Origin: Atopobium sp.
GTDB lineage: Bacteria > Actinomycetota > Coriobacteriia > Coriobacteriales > Atopobiaceae
DNA length: 12,885 bases
Assembly (NCBI GenBank): GCA_015259105.1
Contig: JABZGZ010000028.1
Coordinates: forward strand, 1-12,885
Reading direction: 5' to 3'
Part shown: in pieces, positions 1-7,267 of the stretch
How positions within the stretch are numbered: the first letter of the stretch is position 1
How the letters are laid out: every line of letters starts with the position of its first letter
Notes under the pieces: model-generated
Seen by the model: only the letters and a program-made list of their open reading frames with translations
What the model was told of the DNA's origin: nothing
Database searches by the model: none
Translations under genes and position numbers: made by a program

Positions 1-356
1 ATACTAACGTTGAAGAGGTTCTTGAGGCTATGGAGTCTTCTAGCGCTTATAGCTCTGTTCCTCTTGAGGGAGGCGGCTCTGGCGCTGATGGCGACGAGAC
101 TCCTTCAATCATTGATCAGTATGTGACCGAAGATGAGGATCTTGCTGGTTCTGATGACCGCATTGTTCTTGAAGAGGCCATTAGAGACTTCTCGCCACGA
201 GAGCAAGAGATTATTCGCATGCGCTTTGTTGAAGGCCTTACCCAGGTAGAGATTGCGGAGAAACTTAATATCTCTCAGGTACAGGTTTCAAGGCTGCTTC
301 GTCGCACCTTAAAGCGTATCCAAGAAAAGATTGACCCAGAAAGCGTGAACCGTTAA
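1..356 (+). CDS. Alternative sigma factor, SigB/SigF family (5'-truncated by window edge)
   Basis: The frame is already open at base 3 (TNVEEVLEAMESSSAYSSV), so the gene begins before the window; the ATG at 30 is an internal Met, not the start. Seen: a region 3 tail (VEEVLEAMESSSAYSS), an acidic linker, then region 4 with FSPREQEIIRMRFVEGLTQ and the helix-turn-helix LTQVEIAEKLNISQVQVSRL, followed by a basic helix. The combination of VEEVLEA, the MRF and LTQ words and SQxQVSRLLRR is typical of SigB/SigF/SigG stress and sporulation sigma factors rather than housekeeping or ECF factors. Region 4 contacts the -35 element in RNA polymerase holoenzyme. In this family an RsbW-like anti-sigma factor usually lies upstream, outside this window. 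The stop (TAA 354-356) shares a base with the next start. The family call is firm; the subgroup is not. Confidence 0.9.
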   Translation, partial: TNVEEVLEAMESSSAYSSVPLEGGGSGADGDETPSIIDQYVTEDEDLAGSDDRIVLEEAIRDFSPREQEIIRMRFVEGLTQVEIAEKLNISQVQVSRLLRRTLKRIQEKIDPESVNR

Positions 357-1738
357 TGGATCAAAAGCATCAAAACTTCTTTGATTCAGCTCAAAAATGG
401 AAACAACGTGGCTTAATGGTGTGGACAGTCATTGGTCTGGCTGCATTGTTTGCACTTGCACTGTATGTTCTTGGCATCCTGGGACAGGCTGTTGAGCTGC
501 TCGCCATTGGCGCAATTGTTGCGTTTGTCTGTAGCCCTGTTACCAATTGGCTTGAAGACAGGGGAGTGCCTCGTGGCATTTCCGCTCTTATCGCGCTTGT
601 TCTTACGCTCATTGTGTTGGTAGGATTTTTGATTTTGATTGCGCAGCCATTGGTATTTGAGCTTACTACGCTACTCAGAAACGCTCCTTCGTATGCAAGT
701 CAGATAGGAGCAATGGCAAGGGAGTTTTGGCAGAACTTTGACACTCAAAGTAACCCTGCTGTTAGACAGACAGTAGAACTTGCAATTGAACAGGCATCAA
801 GTATTGGAATATCAGTTGCTTCTGGTATTTTGAGTTGGCTTTCCACATCTGCTTTAGGCAACATCTCTTCTATGGCAAACCAACTCATGGTCTTCTTCTT
901 AGGCCTAGTGCTTGCCTATTGGTTGGCTAAAGATTATCCAGTTATTGTCCGTGAGATGGCTATTATTGCTGGTCCTCAAAAAGAGAATGAGTTCAGACTT
1001 ATTCTTGCAATCTTAAGTAGATCTACCAGTGGATATATGCGAGGCACTATCATTACCTCTGCGATTAATGGCATTCTTGTGTACTTTGGGTGTCTGATTT
1101 TAGGCAACCCTTATGCCGCTCTTATTGGCATGGTTACAGGAATCTTCCATATTATTCCTGTAGTTGGACCGGTTTTCTCGGCAGGTATTGCTCTTATTTT
1201 GAGCATCTTGGTAGACCCTGTCATGACCGTATGGACTATCGTTATCTTGATGGTTGCACAAAACGTTGTTGATAACGTGCTTTCACCTTTGGTTATGGCA
1301 ACGAGCGTTAAAGTTCACCCGGGTCTTTCGCTCGTTGGTATTGTCATTGGCAGCGCTCTTGGCGGAGTAGTTGGAACTATTCTTGCCATACCTTTGACAG
1401 CAGCACTGAGGGGCATCTTTGTGTACTTCTTTGAGAAGTATTCGGGCAGACAGATCGTCTCGCCAAATGGCGCGCTTTTTAACTCTACCCAGTATGTGGA
1501 TGAGACAGGCGCCATCCTTCCAGAATATGACGCTCTGGACGATCCGAAGTTCTTTGAGGAGTCGCGTCTTGTTGATCAAGACACTACAGCTCATGTGCGC
1601 AGCAAGTCTTCAGCTCCCGCGCCCAAGATTCTTGGACATGATTTTTCTCAGTTACTTTTTAGGAATACTCAAGAAGTTACTAAGGAACCAGATAAACCAT
1701 CGTCAGATGCGGTAGACTCAGACAGTACAAAAGAGTAG
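356..1738 (+). CDS. AI-2E/PerM-family integral membrane transporter
   Basis: Protein of 460 aa. Hydrophobic segments are seen at about residues 20-43, 44-62, 73-98, 172-191, 230-252, 255-285, 290-303 and 323-360, with a soluble stretch between 100 and 165. Family words are present in the second half: IIPVVGP (266-272), VVDNVLSP (304-311), HPGLSLVG (321-328) and GGVVGTILAIPL (336-347). Members include TqsA (autoinducer-2 export) and PerM, but many have unknown substrates, so AI-2 transport is not claimed. An acidic tail of about 95 residues follows the last membrane segment and is probably cytoplasmic. No clear Shine-Dalgarno precedes the ATG, which overlaps the sigma factor stop (TAATG), so translation is likely coupled to the sigma factor. 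An internal Met at residue 21 is a weaker alternative start because it would remove the basic N-terminus before the first membrane segment. Confidence 0.88.
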   Translation: MDQKHQNFFDSAQKWKQRGLMVWTVIGLAALFALALYVLGILGQAVELLAIGAIVAFVCSPVTNWLEDRGVPRGISALIALVLTLIVLVGFLILIAQPLVFELTTLLRNAPSYASQIGAMAREFWQNFDTQSNPAVRQTVELAIEQASSIGISVASGILSWLSTSALGNISSMANQLMVFFLGLVLAYWLAKDYPVIVREMAIIAGPQKENEFRLILAILSRSTSGYMRGTIITSAINGILVYFGCLILGNPYAALIGMVTGIFHIIPVVGPVFSAGIALILSILVDPVMTVWTIVILMVAQNVVDNVLSPLVMATSVKVHPGLSLVGIVIGSALGGVVGTILAIPLTAALRGIFVYFFEKYSGRQIVSPNGALFNSTQYVDETGAILPEYDALDDPKFFEESRLVDQDTTAHVRSKSSAPAPKILGHDFSQLLFRNTQEVTKEPDKPSSDAVDSDSTKE

Positions 1739-1750
1739 TTATTTGAATAC

Positions 1751-1754
1751 GGAG
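1751..1754 (+). promoter_or_regulatory. Ribosome binding site deciding the alaS start
   Basis: GGAG lies 9 bases before the ATG at 1764. It supports that start over the in-frame TTG at 1743, which has no purine-rich sequence before it and would add seven non-conserved residues (MNTEKYF). Confidence 0.7.
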
Positions 1755-1763
1755 AAGTACTTT

Positions 1764-4409
1764 ATGGCTGACTATAAAACAATGACAACAGCAGAGATTC
1801 GCGAGGACTTCCTAAGCTTCTTTGAGAGCAAGGGTTGCAAGCGCTATCCTTCTTCATCTCTGGTGCCTTCTGATCCTTCGCTGCTTCTTGCTAATGCTGG
1901 CATGAACCAGTTCAAGGAGTATTACCAGGGCATCAAGACTATGAAGGAGATTGGCGCAACTTCCTGCCAGAAGTGCCTTCGTACTAACGATATTGACAAC
2001 ATTGGCGACTCTCGCCATCTCTCATTCTTTGAGATGCTGGGTAACTTCTCCTTTGGTGGTTACACCAAGCGCGATGCATGCACCTGGGCTATGGAGTTTA
2101 TTTCTTCTCCAGAGCATCTTGGCCTGCCTCTTGATCGCCTGTACTTTACTGTTTTTACTGACGACGATGAGGCAATTGAGATCTGGAAGTCTCTTGGTGT
2201 AGCAGAAGATCACATCACCCGTCTGGGCGAGGAGGACAACTTCTGGGCAGCTGGTCCAACTGGTCCTTGTGGTCCTTGCTCTGAGATTTACTTTGACCAG
2301 GGTCCTGAGTTTGAGGGAGAAGCTCCTGGAGACGACGGTGACCGTTACCTTGAGTTCTGGAACCTCGTCTTTACTCAGTTTGATCGCCAGGAAGATGGTT
2401 CTCTACCTGAGCTTCCTCACCGCAACATCGATACTGGCATGGGTCTTGAGCGTATTGCAGCTATCATGCAGCATGAGGGCACCAACTACGAGGGTGACAT
2501 CATGCGTACCCTCATCTCTTTGGGCGAGAAACTCTCTGGTAAGAAGTATCACTCAACTGATGAGATTGACCGCAGCCTGCGTATCCTTGCAGACCACTCT
2601 CGTGCAGTTACCTTTATGATTGGTGACGGCATTCTCCCTGGTAACGAGGGTAGAAGCTACATTCTTCGCCGCCTGCTCCGTCGCGCTGTCTACCACGGCC
2701 GCTTACTGGGCATTCAGGGCACCTTCATGGCAGAGTACGCACATGAGGTTGCCGTTCTGCTTGGCGCAGAATACCCAGAGCTTGTCGAGAAGAGCGCTCT
2801 TATCGACGGCATTCTGACTGCAGAAGAGGAGCGCTTTGGTGCTACACTCGACGCAGGCGAGTCCAAGCTCACTGCAGAGCTTGAGCAGCTAGAGGACGGC
2901 GCACAGCTTTCTGGTGAGGTTGCATTCCTTCTGCACGATACCTACGGATTCCCTATTGATCTTACTCGTGAGATTGCTGCAAATGCAGGTCACGTTGTTG
3001 ACATGAACGCCTTTGATGCTGCAATGACTGAGCAGCGTGAGCGCGCTCGTGCGTCTGCTAACCGCGATGCCTGGGGTAACGCTCAGAGCATTTGGGTTGC
3101 ACTCTCTGACCGCCTTGATGAGACCGTCTTTGACGGCTACGACAACAACGAGCTCTCCGGCGTTCGTGTTGTTGCTCTTGTTCAGGATGGACAGGAGGTT
3201 GAATCCGCTTCTGCTGGCTCTGAGGTTGAGGTTGTGCTTGACCGTACACCTTTCTATGCAGAGATGGGCGGCCAGGTAGGGGACACTGGCAAGCTGACAG
3301 CTCCTGGTCTCTACGTTCACGTCACTGATACCAAGCACCGCGACGGCGGACTTGAGTCCCACGTTGGCGTGGTAGAGGAGGGCACCATCTCCGTTGGTGA
3401 TTCTGTCACCGCAACTATCGACGCTGGTCGTCGTGAACTTATCCGCCGCAACCACACGGCAACTCACCTGCTTGACGCTGCACTTAAGAAGGTTTTGGGC
3501 GACCACGTTAACCAGGCTGGTTCTCTTGTTGCTCCAGATCGTATGCGCTTCGACTTTACGCACTTTGAGGCTCTTACCAAAGATGAGCTTGATCGCATTG
3601 AGGGCATGGTAAACGCAGAGATTTTTGCCGCTAAGCCTGTTGTTACTCAGATTATGAGCATTGAGGATGCAAAGGCCGCTGGTGCTGTTGCACTCTTTGG
3701 CGAGAAGTACGGTGATGTCGTACGCGTTGTCTCTGCTGGTGCAGAAGACACTCCATTTTCTCGTGAGCTCTGCGGTGGTACTCACGCACGTAACACAGCA
3801 GACCTTGGCCTCTTCAAGATTATTTCTGAGAGCTCCGTTGGTTCTAACTCAAGGCGTATTGAGGCGGTAACTTCTATGGGCGCTATCGAGTACGTTGATG
3901 AGCGCCTGGCTCAACTTGATGAGGTTGCCGCAGCTCTGAAAGTTCGCCCTTCTGCTGTTGCAGACCGTGTTGAGCAGCTGCAGCAGGACCTTCGCACTGC
4001 AAACCATAAGCTTGAGGCTGCTCTTACTGGAGCAGGCAGCAACCAGGTAGCAGAAGCACTTAAGTCTGCTGTTCAGCTTAATGGCTATAGCTGCGTAATT
4101 GCTAAGCTCGAGGGCCTTTCTGGTAAAGAGCTCCGCTCCGCATGGGATGGCATCCGCGATGCATCTGACGGCCAGCCTGTTGCTTGCGTCATCGCATCCG
4201 CAACCGCTGACGGAAAGGTTTCCCTGCTTGCAGGTGCCACTGATTCTGCAGTTGCAGCGGGCTTCTCGGCAGGAGACATTGTCAAAGAGATTGCAGAGCT
4301 TGTTGGTGGCCGTGGTGGCGGCAAGCCAGCAATGGCGCAGGCAGGTGGCTCAAATGCTGCAGGAATTGACGATGCGCTTGAGGCTGCAAAAACAAAGCTT
4401 GGTGCGTAA
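1764..4409 (+). CDS. alaS: Alanyl-tRNA synthetase
   Basis: Protein of 881 aa, the normal length. It charges tRNA-Ala with alanine in the cytoplasm and edits mischarged Ser/Gly. Seen in order: the class II catalytic domain, beginning IREDFLSFFESKGC with SSSLVPSDPSLLLANAGMNQ, RTNDI, FFEMLGNFSFGGY and GPTGPCGPCSEI; a tRNA-recognition region with EGRSYILRRLLRRAV; the editing domain with zinc ligands HTATH (H564, H568) and CGGTH (C670, H674); a coiled-coil stretch near residues 720-760; and the C-Ala domain with GGRGGGKPAMAQ (848-859). All key residues are present. The ATG at 1764 was chosen because GGAG lies 9 bases upstream and MADYKTMTTAEIRE fits the family N-terminus. A gap of 25 bases separates it from the AI-2E-family gene, and ruvX follows after 3 bases. 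Confidence 0.98.
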   Translation: MADYKTMTTAEIREDFLSFFESKGCKRYPSSSLVPSDPSLLLANAGMNQFKEYYQGIKTMKEIGATSCQKCLRTNDIDNIGDSRHLSFFEMLGNFSFGGYTKRDACTWAMEFISSPEHLGLPLDRLYFTVFTDDDEAIEIWKSLGVAEDHITRLGEEDNFWAAGPTGPCGPCSEIYFDQGPEFEGEAPGDDGDRYLEFWNLVFTQFDRQEDGSLPELPHRNIDTGMGLERIAAIMQHEGTNYEGDIMRTLISLGEKLSGKKYHSTDEIDRSLRILADHSRAVTFMIGDGILPGNEGRSYILRRLLRRAVYHGRLLGIQGTFMAEYAHEVAVLLGAEYPELVEKSALIDGILTAEEERFGATLDAGESKLTAELEQLEDGAQLSGEVAFLLHDTYGFPIDLTREIAANAGHVVDMNAFDAAMTEQRERARASANRDAWGNAQSIWVALSDRLDETVFDGYDNNELSGVRVVALVQDGQEVESASAGSEVEVVLDRTPFYAEMGGQVGDTGKLTAPGLYVHVTDTKHRDGGLESHVGVVEEGTISVGDSVTATIDAGRRELIRRNHTATHLLDAALKKVLGDHVNQAGSLVAPDRMRFDFTHFEALTKDELDRIEGMVNAEIFAAKPVVTQIMSIEDAKAAGAVALFGEKYGDVVRVVSAGAEDTPFSRELCGGTHARNTADLGLFKIISESSVGSNSRRIEAVTSMGAIEYVDERLAQLDEVAAALKVRPSAVADRVEQLQQDLRTANHKLEAALTGAGSNQVAEALKSAVQLNGYSCVIAKLEGLSGKELRSAWDGIRDASDGQPVACVIASATADGKVSLLAGATDSAVAAGFSAGDIVKEIAELVGGRGGGKPAMAQAGGSNAAGIDDALEAAKTKLGA

Positions 4410-4412
4410 CGT

Positions 4413-4835
4413 TTGCGCGTTTTAGCTTTAGATATTGGTGAAGTTCGCATCGGGGTTGCTGTAAGTGACCCCGATGGTGCTATTGCGTCACCTGTTTGCG
4501 TGCTACCTGCGCAAGAGGTGCTCTCACATGCACGTACGTTTAAAGCTGTGCTTGAAGATTGGGAGCCGGAGCTGCTTTTATGCGGTCGTCCTAAGACGCT
4601 CGCCGGCGAAGATGGACCACAGGCCCAAAAAATTACCGCTCAAGCTGAGCAAATTGCGAAGAACTGCCAACTTCCATTAGAATTTACTGACGAAAGACTT
4701 TCTTCTGCGGAAGCAAAGAAGATTCTTCGAGCGCAAGGTTTATCTGAAAAAGCCATGCGTGGAAAAGTTGACATGGTTGCTGCTTCGCTCTTTTTGCAAT
4801 CATGGCTTGATGCACAGATGAATAAGGGAGACTAA
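4413..4835 (+). CDS. ruvX: RuvX/YqgF putative Holliday junction resolvase (pre-16S rRNA nuclease)
   Basis: Protein of 140 aa with an RNase H-like fold. Seen: ALDIGEVRIGVAVSD at the N-terminus (catalytic D7), LCGRPKTLAGEDGPQ (56-70), FTDERLSSAEAKKIL (D93, E94) and VDMVAASLFLQSWL (D120), giving the usual acidic catalytic set. E. coli YqgF processes the 5' end of 16S rRNA; the family is also called a Holliday junction resolvase. The start is TTG at 4413: it lies 3 bases after the alaS stop and places RVLALDIG exactly at the family N-terminus, and no in-frame ATG lies nearby. No strong ribosome binding site precedes it, so translational coupling to alaS is likely. The alaS-ruvX-mltG order is common in Gram-positive bacteria and supports the call. 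Confidence 0.95.
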   Translation: MRVLALDIGEVRIGVAVSDPDGAIASPVCVLPAQEVLSHARTFKAVLEDWEPELLLCGRPKTLAGEDGPQAQKITAQAEQIAKNCQLPLEFTDERLSSAEAKKILRAQGLSEKAMRGKVDMVAASLFLQSWLDAQMNKGD

Positions 4836-6146
4836 ATGCCCACCCTATCCAATGGTTCTTCTCCGCGTCGTCAAGGCGCACATTTTTCTTCTCCTGTTCC
4901 AGAGGGACAGGTTCAGGAAGAGCAGACTCAGCAGGAACAGATAAAGCAGCCTTCAGTTGAGGCTACAGGATCGCTACCAGCACTTACTGGCGGCAAGCTT
5001 TCTTCAAGAAGCGCTCAGGTCACTCATATGGCAAAGAACAAGCAGGTAAAGCATAGAGATAAGAAGGCTTCAAAGCGCTCTCGCATTTTTGCGGCACTTA
5101 TCGCTTTTATCATGGTTGCGGCCCTTGGCATCTTTGTATGGAAAGTAGCGCTTCCAGAGCTTTCTCGTGCTAATTCCGATACGCAAGAAATTACCGCAGG
5201 TCAGCAAGTTACCATTACTATTCCAGATGGTGCTGGTGCGCAGGAAGTGGCAAAGATTCTTTTTGAGAACAAAATTATTGCTACTAAGAGCGAGTTCTTA
5301 AACCAGGTAAAGCGTCAGGATGCTGAGCAGAAAATCAAGAGTGGTATTTATGTTATTACCACTGGTACCAAGCCAGCAGACATCGTTCATCTGCTTATTT
5401 CTGGCCCTAATGCTCCTGGCAGTGGCTTTGTCGTACCAGAAGGTTATACCGTTTCTCAGGTTGCGGATTTGGTTCAGGACTACTTTGGTATTTCTCGCGA
5501 TGATTTCTTGAATCAGGCAAAAGCATCCAATTATGTTGCTGACTATCCGTTCCTTGCAGGTGCGGTAGATGCTAATGATTCTCTTGAGGGCTACTTGTTC
5601 CCCAAGACCTATACCTTTACAGAAAGCAATGTAACTGCCGATACGGTCATCCGTGCCATGCTTGATCAGTTTAAGACAGAGACAGCTGATCTTAACCTGG
5701 ACGCTGCTCGCATTACGCTTAATAAGCGTTACAACTTGAATCTTACTAACGAGCAAATCATCATTATGGCATCCATCATTGAGCGAGAAGCCCTGACTGA
5801 TGATGACCGTCCTAAGGTTGCATCTGTCTTCTACAACCGCCTGTACGATGATATGTACCTGCAGAGTGACGCAACTCTTGCTTATTCCCTGGGTAGGGAA
5901 GCTACCGCAGAAGAGCTCAGCTCGATGACAAGCGACCCATATAACACCTATGCGTTTAAGGGTTTGACTCCTACGCCAATTTGCTCCCCAGGTTATGCCT
6001 CTATTAAGGCGGCTATGGATCCAGCAGCAACCAATTATTACTACTTCTGGATTACCTCGGATGAGCACGTATTCTCAGAGACGTACGACGAGCATCAGCA
6101 GGCTATCGAAAACGCACGCGAGCGTGAAGCCGCAAGCAAGCAATAG
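4836..6146 (+). CDS. mltG: Endolytic murein transglycosylase MltG
   Basis: Protein of 436 aa. MltG cuts nascent peptidoglycan glycan strands at the outer face of the membrane and is thought to set strand length. Seen: a Gln-rich, then basic, cytoplasmic N-terminus (1-82); one membrane segment at about 84-103; a LysM-like region with VTITIPDGAGAQEVAKIL and FVVPEGYTVSQVADLV; then the YceG catalytic domain with LEGYLFPKTY (250-259), MASIIEREAL with the likely catalytic Glu at 316, KVASVFYNRL, MYLQSDATLAY and PTPICSPGYASIKAA. The ATG directly abuts the ruvX stop and has AAGGGAG 5 bases upstream. An internal ATG at 5028 (MAKNKQVKHRDKK) would give a shorter cytoplasmic tail, but it has a poorer ribosome binding site. 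The long N-terminal tail is not part of the conserved domain and is probably variable among relatives. Confidence 0.96.
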   Translation: MPTLSNGSSPRRQGAHFSSPVPEGQVQEEQTQQEQIKQPSVEATGSLPALTGGKLSSRSAQVTHMAKNKQVKHRDKKASKRSRIFAALIAFIMVAALGIFVWKVALPELSRANSDTQEITAGQQVTITIPDGAGAQEVAKILFENKIIATKSEFLNQVKRQDAEQKIKSGIYVITTGTKPADIVHLLISGPNAPGSGFVVPEGYTVSQVADLVQDYFGISRDDFLNQAKASNYVADYPFLAGAVDANDSLEGYLFPKTYTFTESNVTADTVIRAMLDQFKTETADLNLDAARITLNKRYNLNLTNEQIIIMASIIEREALTDDDRPKVASVFYNRLYDDMYLQSDATLAYSLGREATAEELSSMTSDPYNTYAFKGLTPTPICSPGYASIKAAMDPAATNYYYFWITSDEHVFSETYDEHQQAIENAREREAASKQ

Positions 6147-6156
6147 CTGGTGTGGC

Positions 6157-6654
6157 ATGAGCTTGATAAAAGCAACACAATACGTTTCTGCTGTTGAATA
6201 CATCTCAATAGAGGATTTGGTTCAGCAGGGGATTAAGCTTGTGCTCTTAGATCGCGATAATACCTGTGTGCCTCGAGACACCAAGATGGTGCCGCCAGAG
6301 GTTTCTGCCTGGTTTGAGAAGGCTCATGCGGCGGGATTAACGCTCTGTCTCATCTCCAATAACATTCACCTCAATGAGGTCCAGCGTAGCGCTCACGAGC
6401 TGGGAATTGAAGGAGAGGGCTTTGCATGCAAGCCGCTTCCTCGCGCGCTAACTGCTGCTATGAAGCGTTTCTCGGCAACTAAAGAGCAAACTGTGATGGT
6501 GGGAGACCAGATTTTTACTGATGTTATTGCAGGTAATTTGGCTGGTGTTTCAACTATTTTGGTAAAGCCGCAGTCCAATGAGGATCTTTGGTACACCAAT
6601 ATCATTCGTCACGTCGAGCGCCGCATTTTAAAAAATGTAACTTTTACGTCATAA
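6157..6654 (+). CDS. YqeG family HAD-type phosphatase
   Basis: Protein of 165 aa in the subfamily IIIA HAD phosphatases. Seen: motif I LLDRDNT (nucleophile D32, general acid D34), motif II LISNN (S67, N68), motif III Lys in CKPLPRAL (K92) and motif IV VGDQIFTDVIAGN (D117, D122). All catalytic positions are filled. The N-terminus ATQYVSAVEYISIEDLVQQGIK matches the usual YqeG lead-in. The frame stays open upstream to 5995, but that part overlaps mltG and does not look conserved, so the ATG at 6157 was chosen, 10 bases after the mltG stop. Only a weak GGTG precedes it. The physiological substrate of the family is not established; relatives often sit beside shikimate, ribosome-assembly or cell-wall genes. 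It is probably the last gene of the alaS-ruvX-mltG unit. Confidence 0.9.
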   Translation: MSLIKATQYVSAVEYISIEDLVQQGIKLVLLDRDNTCVPRDTKMVPPEVSAWFEKAHAAGLTLCLISNNIHLNEVQRSAHELGIEGEGFACKPLPRALTAAMKRFSATKEQTVMVGDQIFTDVIAGNLAGVSTILVKPQSNEDLWYTNIIRHVERRILKNVTFTS

Positions 6655-6668
6655 CAAGACGGCTTTAG

Positions 6669-6696
6669 TTTACTTGCTCCAACTCGATGATAGAAT
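6669..6696 (+). promoter_or_regulatory. Candidate promoter for shikimate kinase gene
   Basis: TTTACT (6669-6674), a 16-base spacer and TAGAAT (6691-6696) give 4/6 and 5/6 matches to the housekeeping consensus. Transcription would start near 6703, just before the ATG at 6719. It sits in the only sizeable gap between the mltG/YqeG block and the aroK block. Identification is by eye. Confidence 0.4.
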
Positions 6697-6700
6697 CATC
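6686..6700. repeat. Perfect inverted repeat overlapping the candidate -10 box
   Basis: GATGAT-AGA-ATCATC has 6-base arms and a 3-base centre. It covers the TAGAAT box and is compatible with a small operator. Arms this short can occur by chance. Confidence 0.35.
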
Positions 6701-6718
6701 TTGAAAGGCTGGAGGAGT

Positions 6719-7267
6719 ATGGAGCTTCGCGATTCAAGATACGTTGTACATGAGGGCTGTGATCATATCTTTTTTGTAGGCTTTCTGGGTGCCGGAAAGT
6801 CTACACTCGCACGTAATTTGGGCGAGCTGTTTCACCGCCGTTATGTTGACACCGATCGCCTAGCAGAGCGTATAGCAGGTAAATCACTGGCAGAAATCTA
6901 CGAAGATGACGGTGAAGAGCTTTTTAGGCAGGCAGAAACTGAGGTTTTGCACACGCTTAAGTCTAAGAAGTCACTGCTCGTAAGCTGCGGCGGTGGAATT
7001 GTCGAGAAGGACGTCAATCTTGCGCTTATGCGTGAGATGGGAGTCATTGTGTTTCTCGACGGCGATCTTTCTGACTCACTTCGTCAAATTCAGCGCACTG
7101 ATAGGCGTCCCGATCTGGGAAGCTTTGAAAACGCTACTCAGCTTTATAGGCGTCTGCGTCCACGTTATGAGGCCGCCGCTGATATTACTATTGATATTCG
7201 TGAGAAAACGTTTGAGCAGGTAGCCATTGATTCTGGCAAGCTGCTTTGGGAAAGAGGTCTTCTATGA
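6719..7267 (+). CDS. aroK: Shikimate kinase
   Basis: Protein of 182 aa, the normal size for this P-loop enzyme, which phosphorylates shikimate to shikimate 3-phosphate with ATP in the route to chorismate. Seen: Walker A GFLGAGKS (21-28); VDTD (D44, D46) for Mg and shikimate; EIYEDDGEELFRQAE with R70 for substrate binding; SCGGGIV with the GGG at 91-93; a lid region with RTDRRPDLG (R130); and RLRPRYEAAAD containing the adenine/substrate-side Arg. All the expected residues appear to be in place. The ATG at 6719 has GGAGG close upstream (3-base spacing) and a second purine run, GAAAGG, about 11 bases upstream. A further upstream TTG at 6674 lacks any ribosome binding site and would lie over the candidate promoter. 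Its stop overlaps the next start by 4 bases (ATGA), so the two proteins are likely made in parallel. Confidence 0.93.
   Translation: MELRDSRYVVHEGCDHIFFVGFLGAGKSTLARNLGELFHRRYVDTDRLAERIAGKSLAEIYEDDGEELFRQAETEVLHTLKSKKSLLVSCGGGIVEKDVNLALMREMGVIVFLDGDLSDSLRQIQRTDRRPDLGSFENATQLYRRLRPRYEAAADITIDIREKTFEQVAIDSGKLLWERGLL

Noticed and set aside
2889..3785. Long open frame on the - strand (298 codons) opposite alaS
   Set aside because: It lies wholly antisense to a fully conserved alaS. It arises from the codon pattern of that gene, and its translation resembles no known family.
5298..6068. Long open frame on the - strand (256 codons) opposite mltG
   Set aside because: It is antisense to the conserved MltG catalytic domain, and its translation has no recognisable domain.
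5995..6156. Upstream extension of the YqeG-type phosphatase
   Set aside because: It overlaps the end of mltG out of frame and shows no similarity to the HAD family lead-in, which begins at the ATG at 6157.
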